A stretch of 34,881 bases of DNA from an uncultured Oscillospiraceae bacterium. GTDB taxonomy: Bacteria > Bacillota_A > Clostridia > Oscillospirales > Oscillospiraceae. The DNA is taken from assembly GCA_900757695.1 (NCBI GenBank), contig CAAEOU010000178.1, positions 1 to 34,881 of the forward strand, given 5' to 3'. Positions within the stretch are counted from its first letter, which is position 1, and each line of letters opens with the position of its first letter. The notes below the pieces were generated by a model. The model did no database searches. It had not been told where the DNA came from and saw only the letters and a program-made list of their open reading frames with translations. The position numbers and the translations under genes were made by a program. This document shows positions 17,144 to 24,620 of the stretch, in pieces.

Positions 17144-17350
17144 ATGGGAAACTATAATGATTTTGATCTTGACATTAAAAAAGTGCAAGGCGAAAATGAT
17201 ATTGGCCCCGCATCTATTACAACAACTATAATACTTAGTATAAAGACTTGTACTGAAGCGTTATCTTGCGATGGAGGCTGTTCTGGCAGCGATACCTGCG
17301 GTATCACCTGTGGGGGAGTAGGTGCGAGTTGCAGTGGACACTGCAGATAA
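17144..17350 (+). CDS. lanA1: Lanthipeptide precursor A1
   Basis: A 68-aa class I precursor. The leader MGNYNDFDLDIKKVQ contains the FDLD box (residues 7-10) that LanB and LanC recognise, closest in look to subtilin's. A likely leader/core border is near GPAS at residues 21-24, after which the core starts ITTT, reminiscent of nisin's ITS; the cut site is inferred. The core has 13 Ser/Thr and seven Cys (36, 42, 46, 52, 56, 63, 67) and ends in SCSGHCR. A strong AAAGGAG site precedes the ATG. The gene is enclosed by the cassette inverted repeats, with a small AAGAGA/TCTCTT hairpin right after the stop. The product is probably an antimicrobial; ring pattern and target are unknown. Confidence 0.9.
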   Translation: MGNYNDFDLDIKKVQGENDIGPASITTTIILSIKTCTEALSCDGGCSGSDTCGITCGGVGASCSGHCR

Positions 17351-17421
17351 AGAGATATTTTTCTCTTCCTTACGTAGAAAAGTCCACACTTCATAGGTAG
17401 ACGAAAGCATAGATAAAATTT

Positions 17422-17451
17422 TTGTCCAAGAGTTGATTCTATGTTATGTGA
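17422..17451 (-). repeat. Precursor-cassette repeat, right copy 1 (inverted)
   Basis: Read on the minus strand it ends in CTTGGACAA and matches left copy 1 at 26 of 30 positions. An extra CATAGA at 17408-17413 can pair locally with TCTATG at 17438-17443, so the right arm alone can also form a hairpin. Confidence 0.85.
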
Positions 17452-17519
17452 TTTTACTGTAAATTCCATGGTTCATCAGCATAATGTTTTAGCAGTTGTG
17501 AAAAAAGGGAGCGCTTGCT

Positions 17520-18548
17520 ATGAAAAAGTCAGAGACACATTCCGCCCAAAAAGAATGTAGAGAACCTCTAATATTCCTCTTGGTAACCTATGGCATTCCA
17601 TATCTCATGATAATTCCCATGGCGATTCTTACCGATATGGGAAAGAAAGTAGACTTTTTTGTATCCGCTCAGATGTTTTGCCCCGCAGCCGGTCTGCTGG
17701 TCGCCAAACTTCTCTGTGATAAAGACAAGCGTTGTATGCCAAAAAATTTCTTCATTGGTTATTTAGTGCTGACAGGGATCACTCTTTTGTGGTGTTTTAC
17801 CACTTTCTTCTTGCCGTTTCAGCAAGTTTCGACTGGTGGAATGGTTCTATCTATCATTACTGCTTTGGTATTTATTAGCGTGTATTTATCTGAAAGCAAT
17901 GACGCGCGCAGTGCTTACGGACTGAAAAGTAAAAATTGGAAACTTTCTGTTTGTCTATTGATTTTGTTTGTAGTCTTGCACTGTGTTTCCCTTCTGCTGG
18001 TGATCCTTTTGACGGCGACAGGAAATGTGATGGACGCGTTACGAACCTGCTTCTCACAGTTGTTTCAACCAGCTATATTATTTCTGTTTTTGTATAATTT
18101 CCATTACCACTTTGGGGAAGAATATGGCTGGCGTTCCTATTTTCAACCACTGTTGCAGAAAAAGTTTGGCATCGTCAAGGGGGTGCTCCTCTTTGGTGTG
18201 TTATGGGAACTTTGGCACCTGCCAATGGTCATTTTTTTCTTTGCACCTTGGGTATCCATGACATCCCCTATCGAGCTGGTGCAAGTCATTTTGGGACGGT
18301 TGATTTCTACTACTACACTCGGAATTTTTATAGCATACGCTTACATGCGGACCAATAATGTATGGCTGCCTGTAATAATACATTTTTTACATAACACTAT
18401 TGTAATGTTTAGTTTGATGAATTTTGCAAGCATGGAGGCTCCAAATGGGGGTGTAGAATATTGGCATATCATTTTTGTCTACGTCTTAATTCTGATGGTT
18501 TTCTTCACACCGCTTTTATTCTCCAAAGTATTTCGAAGCAAAATATAA
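17520..18548 (+). CDS. CPBP family intramembrane metalloprotease, candidate leader peptidase or immunity protein
   Basis: A 342-aa multi-pass membrane protein (about eight hydrophobic helices) of the CPBP/Abi family (CAAX proteases and bacteriocin-processing enzymes). Catalytic motifs: GEEYGWR with Glu200, Glu201 and Arg205; WELWHLP with His233; and HFLHN with His288 and Asn292. GGGAG precedes the ATG. It sits between the two precursor cassettes in the lan operon. CPBP proteins in bacteriocin loci are known to confer self-immunity, and some are thought to process peptides. With no LanP, no C39 domain and no LanFEG or LanI here, either role is open, and it may serve both. Confidence 0.88.
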   Translation: MKKSETHSAQKECREPLIFLLVTYGIPYLMIIPMAILTDMGKKVDFFVSAQMFCPAAGLLVAKLLCDKDKRCMPKNFFIGYLVLTGITLLWCFTTFFLPFQQVSTGGMVLSIITALVFISVYLSESNDARSAYGLKSKNWKLSVCLLILFVVLHCVSLLLVILLTATGNVMDALRTCFSQLFQPAILFLFLYNFHYHFGEEYGWRSYFQPLLQKKFGIVKGVLLFGVLWELWHLPMVIFFFAPWVSMTSPIELVQVILGRLISTTTLGIFIAYAYMRTNNVWLPVIIHFLHNTIVMFSLMNFASMEAPNGGVEYWHIIFVYVLILMVFFTPLLFSKVFRSKI

Positions 18549-18603
18549 GTTGAAAAGCCGTACAATGTTAGAAGGTTTTTAGCCAAAAATATGTTATTAA
18601 AGA

Positions 18604-18633
18604 TTACATATCATAGATTTAGCTCTTGGACAA
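18604..18633 (+). repeat. Precursor-cassette repeat, left copy 2
   Basis: Matches left copy 1 at 28 of 30 positions and lies 20 bp before the A2 start codon, with the AGGAGG site in between. It is the partner of the inverted copy at 18945-18974 (24 of 30 positions match). Confidence 0.85.
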
Positions 18634-18653
18634 ATAGAAAAGGAGGAAATAAA

Positions 18654-18827
18654 ATGGGAAACTATAATGATTTTGATCTGAATATTAAAAACATTCAGAC
18701 GCAAAAAGAGGATGAAAATTTGCGTTTTACAAGTATTTATACCTGCGGGGACTCCTGCTCTTGCGGAGATACCTGCTATAATACCTGTGGAGGGTTACAA
18801 ACCAGTTGTAGTGGACACTGCAGATAA
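18654..18827 (+). CDS. lanA2: Lanthipeptide precursor A2
   Basis: A 57-aa class I precursor, a paralogue of A1. The first nine residues are identical (MGNYNDFDL) and the box reads FDLN. The leader probably ends near ENLR (residues 21-24), giving a 33-residue core starting FTSIYTC. The core has ten Ser/Thr and seven Cys (31, 35, 37, 41, 45, 52, 56), six of the seven directly preceded by Ser or Thr. The last four Cys have the same spacing as in A1, and the ending SCSGHCR is identical. The open frame runs back to 18591, but AGGAGG fixes the ATG at 18654. After the stop, an AAATTGCG/CGCAATTT hairpin (18867-18899) precedes the right cassette repeat. Different cores with a shared tail suggest two related peptides or a two-component product. 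Confidence 0.9.
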   Translation: MGNYNDFDLNIKNIQTQKEDENLRFTSIYTCGDSCSCGDTCYNTCGGLQTSCSGHCR

Positions 18828-18944
18828 CATATCTTTTATATTCAGAAACATATCTGCAAGTCTGTAAAATTGCGTTTATATTAAGATGCCTCGCAATTTC
18901 TAACGATGTCCTTTGAGCATGAGAGACACCATAGATAAAACTAT

Positions 18945-18974
18945 TTGTCCAAGGGTTAAGTCTATGGTATGTTT
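18945..18974 (-). repeat. Precursor-cassette repeat, right copy 2 (inverted)
   Basis: The inverted partner of 18604-18633, 24 of 30 positions matching. As in right copy 1, a nearby CATAGA (18930-18935) can pair with TCTATG (18961-18966). Confidence 0.8.
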
Positions 18975-19069
18975 TCAAGTGGCAAATATCTAAAAATATT
19001 GTATGGGTTAGACAGTACATCCGTCCAGCGATTGGAAAGCGCCAAACAGAGAAAGGTTGGAACCATATC

Positions 19070-20368
19070 ATGACTGGAAAACAAATTTTTTGGAATAAAT
19101 CTATAGAGACAGATATCTCAGAAATTGTTCAGGAAATCTTGCATTATGTAGATTCCCAGAGAGACAATGGAACCTTAAACCCCAATTATTATGACAGCAT
19201 ACTGTTGTTCATTGCTGATATCCTGCCTTATGTAAAAGAAAAAGAGAGGTGGACAGATTTAGGATACTTGATTTGTCAGAATATAAAGGAATCTATAGAA
19301 AACTACGGATACCAACACCGAACAGCCATGTTTGGCGGGTTAGGTTCTCAATGCTTTGCTGTGAATGCTTTTTGTCAGGAGAGCAACCTATTGCAGAAAT
19401 TTGCAAAGAGCATGAATCAACTCTTGTTTTTGGCAATCGACAAAAAATTATTACAATTGAAAAAAGCTCCAGTTTGCGATTCCAACCATGACATGATTAG
19501 TGGCATATCGGGGGCTGTATATTATCTCTTAGACTGCGACTATACCAAAGAAGAGAAGCACATTTTGAAAGCATGTATTGAGTACTTAGTGGCCCTTACA
19601 AGAGACACAAAGTTTGAGGGCAAATCAATAATCAAGTTTCATGTTTTACAGCCCAATCAAAACCCTAATTTTAATCAGGAAAAATTTAAACGTGGAAATA
19701 TCAACTTTGGGCTCGCGCATGGTATGCTGGGACCACTAATTGCGCTGGCAAAAGCCCATGCAAAAGGTTTCAACATAGAAGGGCTAAAAGATGGAATCGA
19801 GAAAGTCTATCATTTGTATGAAGTGTTTCAAGTAGTCAATGAGGAAAAAATACCTTGTTGGCCGGGACCTATGACCGTTGAAGAATACTGGAACGGCACG
19901 TGTAAACCAGAGAATTTGCACATTAGCTCCTCATGGTGCTATGGGAACGCAGGCGTAATGCGAGGGTTGCAAAAAGTTGCCGGCTATATGGGGTGGAAAG
20001 AGAAGGAACAGGCACATGTTGAAACAATGATACGTTTTTTCTCCCAGAACATAAAGACATATGATTTATATAGTCCATCCTTGTGTCACGGTTTTTCCAG
20101 TTTGGTAGCAATTCAAATGTGTGCCTATTCTTCTTACAGAAATCCCAAGCTACTTACAAATTTGGAACGCCATATACAAAAAATGATTGCAGGGTATCGA
20201 AAAAATAATGAGAATGAGTTGAATCTTACAGACATTCGTAATAAATCAATTCTAATTGAGGGGCACTTGAACGATCTATCGATTTTGACTGGCTCAGTCG
20301 GAATCGCGATTACCCTGCTGTCACTGAAGAGAACAACAAAGACAGGGAAATTGCTTATGATTGATTGA
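19070..20368 (+). CDS. lanC: LanC: lanthipeptide cyclase
   Basis: A 432-aa zinc enzyme that adds Cys thiols to dehydrated residues to form the (methyl)lanthionine rings. Family motifs are FGLAHGMLG with the catalytic-site His near residue 217, SSWCYGNAG with zinc ligand Cys290, and LCHGFSS with zinc ligands Cys339-His340. The C-terminus ILTGSVGIAITLLSL is the last inner helix of the alpha/alpha toroid. Length is normal for NisC/SpaC. Only a weak AAAGG lies before the ATG, so translation may be modest. Its 3' end overlaps the upstream extension of the lanT frame, pointing to coupling. It is expected to act with LanB and LanT at the membrane. Confidence 0.95.
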   Translation: MTGKQIFWNKSIETDISEIVQEILHYVDSQRDNGTLNPNYYDSILLFIADILPYVKEKERWTDLGYLICQNIKESIENYGYQHRTAMFGGLGSQCFAVNAFCQESNLLQKFAKSMNQLLFLAIDKKLLQLKKAPVCDSNHDMISGISGAVYYLLDCDYTKEEKHILKACIEYLVALTRDTKFEGKSIIKFHVLQPNQNPNFNQEKFKRGNINFGLAHGMLGPLIALAKAHAKGFNIEGLKDGIEKVYHLYEVFQVVNEEKIPCWPGPMTVEEYWNGTCKPENLHISSSWCYGNAGVMRGLQKVAGYMGWKEKEQAHVETMIRFFSQNIKTYDLYSPSLCHGFSSLVAIQMCAYSSYRNPKLLTNLERHIQKMIAGYRKNNENELNLTDIRNKSILIEGHLNDLSILTGSVGIAITLLSLKRTTKTGKLLMID

Positions 20369-20411
20369 TGCGTTTACGCATGATATCGCGGTAGAAGGGA
20401 GCGGTAAAGAA

Positions 20412-22202
20412 ATGAAAAATACAGGAGATCAATATCGTTTTTTCATTCTTTTTCCCAGAATTATAAAAAGTATGTTTGAGGTAGACAAGCGATATCTCTT
20501 CGTTTCTTCTGCCGTAACGATCATACAAAGCTTGGCCCCAGCAATTTCTCTTTTGATTATGCAGCAAATTATCAATTTAATTCAGCAAGGGATTCAGAGC
20601 ATTACGTTTATTCTCCAGCTGGTTGTGCTCTATGTTTGCATCGATCTGGCCTCAACCATTATAAGTGGCCTCATGAATTATTACACTACAAAATTTTCTC
20701 TTAAGTTCAATTTACACATCAAAGATTGTATCATGCAAAAAGCGAGTCAATTGAGTTTGTGGCATTATGAAAATAGTAATACTTATGACAAAATCAAATT
20801 AGCCGAAGGTGCAAACGGTGGGACGCTGATGTCACAGTTTACATCCTTTACAACATTGATTGGTCAAGCTATCACATCTCTATCTTATATTGTAATTCTT
20901 CTTCATTTTAATTATATCATCATTCTTATCATTGTAATTATGCCAATTATAAAATTTCTTATTACAAATCTAATCAATAAAAAGCAATTCTGCATTATCA
21001 AGGCAAGAACCAATCAAGAACGGAAAGCATGGTATTATAGTTTTATTGTCACAAACGGAACACATTTCAAAGAGCTAAAGACTTATAATTTATTAAATTA
21101 TTTTATCAAAAAATATGACGATTTATATAAAAAATTTAATCAACAAGATGCTGCCATTGCAAAAGAAACAATGGTCAAAATGACAAGTCTTAGTATCATT
21201 GAGCAAATTATTACAGGAGCGATCTTCGCGTATATTATTTACTGTGGTTTCGTCGGCGGGATTTTATTGGGAGATGTGGTGGCTTACACAAGAGCTGCAA
21301 TCTCAAACCAGACAAATATTCAATCTATTTTACAAAATATATCTTCGATTAAAAAGTCAAACCTTTATATTGGTCAATATTATAGTTTTATTGATCTGGA
21401 AAATGCAAAAACTTTAGATGAAGGAAAAATCATCATAGATAAAATTCACAGTCTGAAATTAGAAAACCTTTCTTTCAAGTATGACACAGGAGGCTATGTG
21501 TTAAAAAATGTGAATTTTGAATTCAAGGAAGGAAATAGTTATGCAATTGTAGGAAAAAACGGAAGTGGAAAAACAACCTTGGCAAAATTACTTATGGGGT
21601 TATACGATAATTATGAGGGCAATATCTATGTCAATGGAATCGAATTGAGGTCCATTCAAAAAGAGCATTACAGCAAAAGAATAGCGTCTTTGTTTCAAGA
21701 TTTTATTAAGTACGACGCGACTTTCCGCGAAAATATCGCGTATGGAAACCTCGATTTAATGGATAAAGATGCAGAACTGCGAGACCTAAGCAATGAATTT
21801 AGAATCGGTCATATCATTGATCACAGCAAACAAAATTTGGATACCCAGTTAGGGTATTGGTTCGATGAAGGAAAACAGATTTCTTTTGGCGAGTGGCAAA
21901 AACTTGCAATTGCAAGAACATTTTCTAAAGATGCAGATGTTATTTTCTTGGATGAACCCAATTCTGCCCTTGATGCAATTTCTGATTATGAGATTTCTCA
22001 GCTCTACCAAAAGTTATTCCAGGATAAGATGGGTATTATCATTGCACATAAATTTAATAATCTGATTAACCAAGTCAACAACATTTTAGTGATAGAGAAT
22101 GGGCGTTTGGCGGAAAGTGGTACTCACACAGAACTTCTTCATCAAGGGAAGATTTATTATGAAATGTACCAGCTACAAAATAAAAATAGCGCTGTTCTTT
22201 GA
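20412..22202 (+). CDS. lanT: LanT: ABC exporter of the modified precursor
   Basis: A 596-aa half-transporter with an N-terminal membrane domain of about six helices (residues 20-320) and a C-terminal ATPase. Walker A is GKNGSGKTT (about 381-389), Q-loop SLFQDF, Walker B VIFLDEP (about 510-516) and H-loop IIAHK. The ABC signature is ISFGEWQ instead of LSGGQ, a degenerate form also seen in NisT-like exporters. There is no N-terminal C39 peptidase, so it exports without cutting the leader. An in-frame TTG at 20361 overlaps lanC, but the ATG at 20412 follows GGGAG. It is the last gene of the operon, ending 22 bp before a strong terminator. Confidence 0.93.
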   Translation: MKNTGDQYRFFILFPRIIKSMFEVDKRYLFVSSAVTIIQSLAPAISLLIMQQIINLIQQGIQSITFILQLVVLYVCIDLASTIISGLMNYYTTKFSLKFNLHIKDCIMQKASQLSLWHYENSNTYDKIKLAEGANGGTLMSQFTSFTTLIGQAITSLSYIVILLHFNYIIILIIVIMPIIKFLITNLINKKQFCIIKARTNQERKAWYYSFIVTNGTHFKELKTYNLLNYFIKKYDDLYKKFNQQDAAIAKETMVKMTSLSIIEQIITGAIFAYIIYCGFVGGILLGDVVAYTRAAISNQTNIQSILQNISSIKKSNLYIGQYYSFIDLENAKTLDEGKIIIDKIHSLKLENLSFKYDTGGYVLKNVNFEFKEGNSYAIVGKNGSGKTTLAKLLMGLYDNYEGNIYVNGIELRSIQKEHYSKRIASLFQDFIKYDATFRENIAYGNLDLMDKDAELRDLSNEFRIGHIIDHSKQNLDTQLGYWFDEGKQISFGEWQKLAIARTFSKDADVIFLDEPNSALDAISDYEISQLYQKLFQDKMGIIIAHKFNNLINQVNNILVIENGRLAESGTHTELLHQGKIYYEMYQLQNKNSAVL

Positions 22203-22224
22203 GCCAAACTAATTCCTAAGGTTA

Positions 22225-22269
22225 ATGGTGGCCCAGCGGATTCTTCCGCTGGGCCACCATCTCTTTATT
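22225..22269. terminator. GC-rich bidirectional terminator between lanT and cotJC
   Basis: A 16-bp perfect stem (22225-22240 with 22245-22260) with a TTCT loop and a CTCTTTATT tail on plus. Its GC-rich stem matches the host rather than the island, so it probably marks the island's right edge. Confidence 0.85.
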
Positions 22270-22789
22270 GGTCAAAAGCAGGGTTGGTGTAATACACGTT
22301 TTTCTGATCCAAGTGTTCCCGCACCATTTGCACCGCGCTGCCAAAACGCTGGAAATGCACAATTTCCCGTTCCCGCAGAAAGCGAATCACATCGGTGACA
22401 TCGGGATCATCTTTGGCTAACCGCAGAATGTTGTCATAGGTTACTCTGGCTTTCTGTTCTGCTGCCATATCTTCGGTCAAATCGCAGATAGGATCTCCTT
22501 TTACACCGATGGAGGCCGCCGTCCAGGGGAACCCAGAAGCTGCCGTGGGATAGATCCCTGTGGTGTGGTCCACAAAATAGGAGGCAAAGGCCGGATCACT
22601 TTGAATCTGCTCATCCGTCAGATTTCGGGTCAGCTGGTGTACGATGGATGCCACCATTTCCAGATGCCCCAACTCCTCTGTGCCGATGTCCGTCAGCAAG
22701 CCTTGAATCTGTGGATAGGGCATGGCGTAGCGCTGGGAGAGATACCGCAGGGAGGCGCCCAGCTCCCCGTCAGGACCACCTGAGTGCAA
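22265..22789 (-). pseudogene. cotJC: 5'-truncated manganese catalase / spore coat protein CotJC
   Basis: The remaining 174 codons match the CotJC/manganese catalase family from GGPDGELGASLRYLSQRY onward, through TDIGTEELGHLEM and DMAAEQKAR to FLREREIVHFQRF. The di-manganese ligands (Glu in GELG, Glu and His in EELGH, Glu in AAEQ, His in EIVHF) are all kept. What is missing is the usual first 30-45 residues (the YEKKLQYP segment). Homology stops abruptly at 22787; the frame opens only at a TTG with no ribosome site, and the recombinase gene ends 36 bp upstream. So this looks like the 3' part of a gene cut by the recombinase element. No 5' part was found up to 34881 on either strand. Confidence 0.75.
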
Positions 22790-22825
22790 TAGGCTACGAT
22801 TGCGTACAAGAAACTTTTCTCCGGA

Positions 22826-24250
22826 TTACAGCCGAAGACGATAGACCAGCCGAACCACCCCCTCCTCCTTGTTCCAGATACAGGATTCCAATACATGGTG
22901 GGCAGCCCGGTATTTCTCCTCCGTGCCAGAGGTAGGGTCCTCCAATGTGGTTACAATTTTCTGTATCTCGTCATGTTGCTCCGAGGCCGCACATACCTCC
23001 CGGCTGGAAGAGAGCAATTCTTGTCGGAGATGATTTGCCTGCGCTGTCAAACGTTCCTTTTCCCGCTTATACTCCTGGATTCCTTCCGCACCGCACAGAA
23101 ACGCATCCCGTAACCGCTGTAACTTTTTTTCCAGAGCCGCTAACTCCATTCTCAGAGCCTCCTGCTGGCGCTGGGTGTCAGATACCACTGGTTGCACAGA
23201 AAACCGTGTTTTCCCCGCCGCATCCAAACGCATACGGGATAAGACCGCAGCCTCTAACGTCTCCGCCACAATATGCTGTGAAACACTACATTTCCCTTTC
23301 GTATATCGTCCACATTTGAGATAGTGAGGTTTCGAAAAAACAAGACCGCTCCCACAGGCTCCACAGCGGGCCAAACCGGCCAGCCAGTGTTTCCTCTCCC
23401 CCCAAGGTCGGGCATGCTTTGAAGAACGTGCCACCTGTGCATCCAAACGAATCCCGGCAGCCTGAAAGACCGACTCCTCAATCAGCGGCGTATGCTTTCC
23501 CTGTACCAGCATCGACCCGCCTTCTTGTTCTCCCTCCCCATGCCAACGCAGCTTTCCCACGTAAACCGGGTTGGAAAGAATGTACCGAATGCTTCGGCTG
23601 TCCAGGGGATTCCCGCGGTGGGTCAGCATCCCCATCTGCTGGGTCCATCGGGCAATGGATACCATAGCCTCCCCCGCTAAAAAGCGCCGGTAAATCTCCT
23701 GTACCACAAAAGCCTCCCGGGGAACTGGCTGGAGTATGTTGTCCTTCACCCCATAACCAAAAGGTGGGGCCGTCTGTAGTTCGCCCCGGCGGGCTTTCTC
23801 CCGCATCCCCTTTCGCACCTCATCCCCTAAATTAATCGAGTAATATTCCGCCATAGCCTCCAGCATGGCTTCTAAAATCAGGCTCATTTTGTCGTCTTCC
23901 AGGTGTTCTGTGATACTGACAACTTGCACTCCGCACTGCCGCCGCAGCATAGATTTATAGACGATACTGTCCTCCCGGTTCCGGGCAAAACGGTCGAACT
24001 TATGAACCAAGATCACAGAAAACGGAGGCGGACGTTTCTTCGCCGCTGCAATCATGGCCATAAAGGCGGGACGCGTTTCCGCCCTGCGGCCAGAGATGCC
24101 AGCGTCAATGTACACATGCTCCGGAGAAATCGTCAGCTGGTGCTGCCTGGCATAGTGTTCCAGCGCCCGGTGCTGCGCCTCTGGAGAATATTCCGTCTGA
24201 TCCTCCGTGGACACGCGGATATAACATGCGGCTTCCTGCCATGTTTCCAT
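22826..24250 (-). CDS. Large serine site-specific recombinase
   Basis: A 474-aa large serine recombinase, the class that includes SpoIVCA and phage integrases. The catalytic domain opens with ACYIRVSTEDQ (nucleophile Ser near residue 13), then HVYIDAGISGRRAETRPAF and VHKFDRFARNREDS. A Recombinase domain follows with GYGVKDN and SIRYILSNPVYVG. A zinc ribbon has CGACGSG and a second Cys pair (KCGRYTKGKC). It ends in a coiled coil, then VVRLVYRLRL. The frame extends to 24316, but the ATG at 24250 follows AGGGGGAG. It reads toward the truncated cotJC, as expected of an element inserted in that gene. A phage or integrative-element integrase is the alternative reading. Confidence 0.92.
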   Translation of the reverse strand: METWQEAACYIRVSTEDQTEYSPEAQHRALEHYARQHQLTISPEHVYIDAGISGRRAETRPAFMAMIAAAKKRPPPFSVILVHKFDRFARNREDSIVYKSMLRRQCGVQVVSITEHLEDDKMSLILEAMLEAMAEYYSINLGDEVRKGMREKARRGELQTAPPFGYGVKDNILQPVPREAFVVQEIYRRFLAGEAMVSIARWTQQMGMLTHRGNPLDSRSIRYILSNPVYVGKLRWHGEGEQEGGSMLVQGKHTPLIEESVFQAAGIRLDAQVARSSKHARPWGERKHWLAGLARCGACGSGLVFSKPHYLKCGRYTKGKCSVSQHIVAETLEAAVLSRMRLDAAGKTRFSVQPVVSDTQRQQEALRMELAALEKKLQRLRDAFLCGAEGIQEYKREKERLTAQANHLRQELLSSSREVCAASEQHDEIQKIVTTLEDPTSGTEEKYRAAHHVLESCIWNKEEGVVRLVYRLRL

Positions 24251-24343
24251 ACTGCTCCCCCTCTCTGCTTCAAAACCTATGTGAAAACACAGGAAAGAAT
24301 CCCCCTCTCCATGCATAATGTACTTGCAGAGAGGTGATCCAGC

Positions 24344-24526
24344 ATGGACAAAGACATCCGGTGCGAAAGCTACCTATGGGTTCAGGGCATTCAAACCTCC
24401 ACAGAGGACCTAACACCAACCCAGCGAGAAGCTTTGGCAATCTGGCTCAAAAAAGAATATCTCAATGAACTGTGTCGCGGGAAATACGCTTTTACTCCCA
24501 GGGAACAAGAGGAAAACATGAAATAA
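24344..24526 (+). CDS. Small 60-aa protein divergent from the recombinase
   Basis: MDKDIRCESYLWVQGIQTSTEDLTPTQREALAIWLKKEYLNELCRGKYAF and a short charged tail. GAGAGGTGA precedes the ATG. It is small, charged and helical in its middle part (LTPTQREALAIWLKKEYLNEL), with no signal or membrane segment. I do not recognise the family. Its place, 93 bp divergent from the recombinase, would suit a recombination directionality factor or a regulator of the recombinase, but that is inference. Its last codons and stop form the left arm of the following terminator. Confidence 0.55.
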   Translation: MDKDIRCESYLWVQGIQTSTEDLTPTQREALAIWLKKEYLNELCRGKYAFTPREQEENMK

Positions 24527-24567
24527 CCGGTGAGGAAAGAATTCCCTCACCGGTTATTTCATGTTTT
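24513..24567. terminator. Long bidirectional terminator (23-bp perfect stem)
   Basis: The arms 24513-24535 and 24545-24567 pair perfectly with a 9-nt loop and AAAA/TTTT ends, so it can stop transcription both ways: the small ORF on plus and the bcp operon on minus. Confidence 0.85.
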
Positions 24568-24620
24568 AGACCAGAGTATCATGATAAAACTGTCTTTCCC
24601 TCTTACGGGAAGAAGACACT

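Larger units (their letters stand above)
13603..22224 (+). other. AT-rich accessory island carrying a class I lanthipeptide operon
   Basis: From just after the alcohol dehydrogenase stop to the GC-rich terminator at 22225, the DNA is visibly much richer in A and T than either flank, and codon choice shifts to A/T-ending codons. All genes point the same way: lanB, precursor, CPBP protease, precursor, lanC, lanT. No integrase, transposase or clear flanking direct repeat was seen, so transfer is inferred from composition and function. A large serine recombinase lies about 600 bp beyond the right edge. Confidence 0.75.

Noticed and set aside
17144..18827. Reading the Cys-rich peptides as sactipeptides or ranthipeptides
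   Set aside because: No radical SAM gene is present, while full LanB and LanC are, and the leaders carry the class I FDLD/FDLN box.
20361..20411. Upstream TTG start for lanT
   Set aside because: It would lie within the end of lanC without a ribosome site; the ATG at 20412 has GGGAG upstream.
22265..22789. Treating the 174-aa manganese catalase as an intact gene
   Set aside because: It would need a TTG start with no ribosome site, and it lacks the conserved N-terminal segment of the family.
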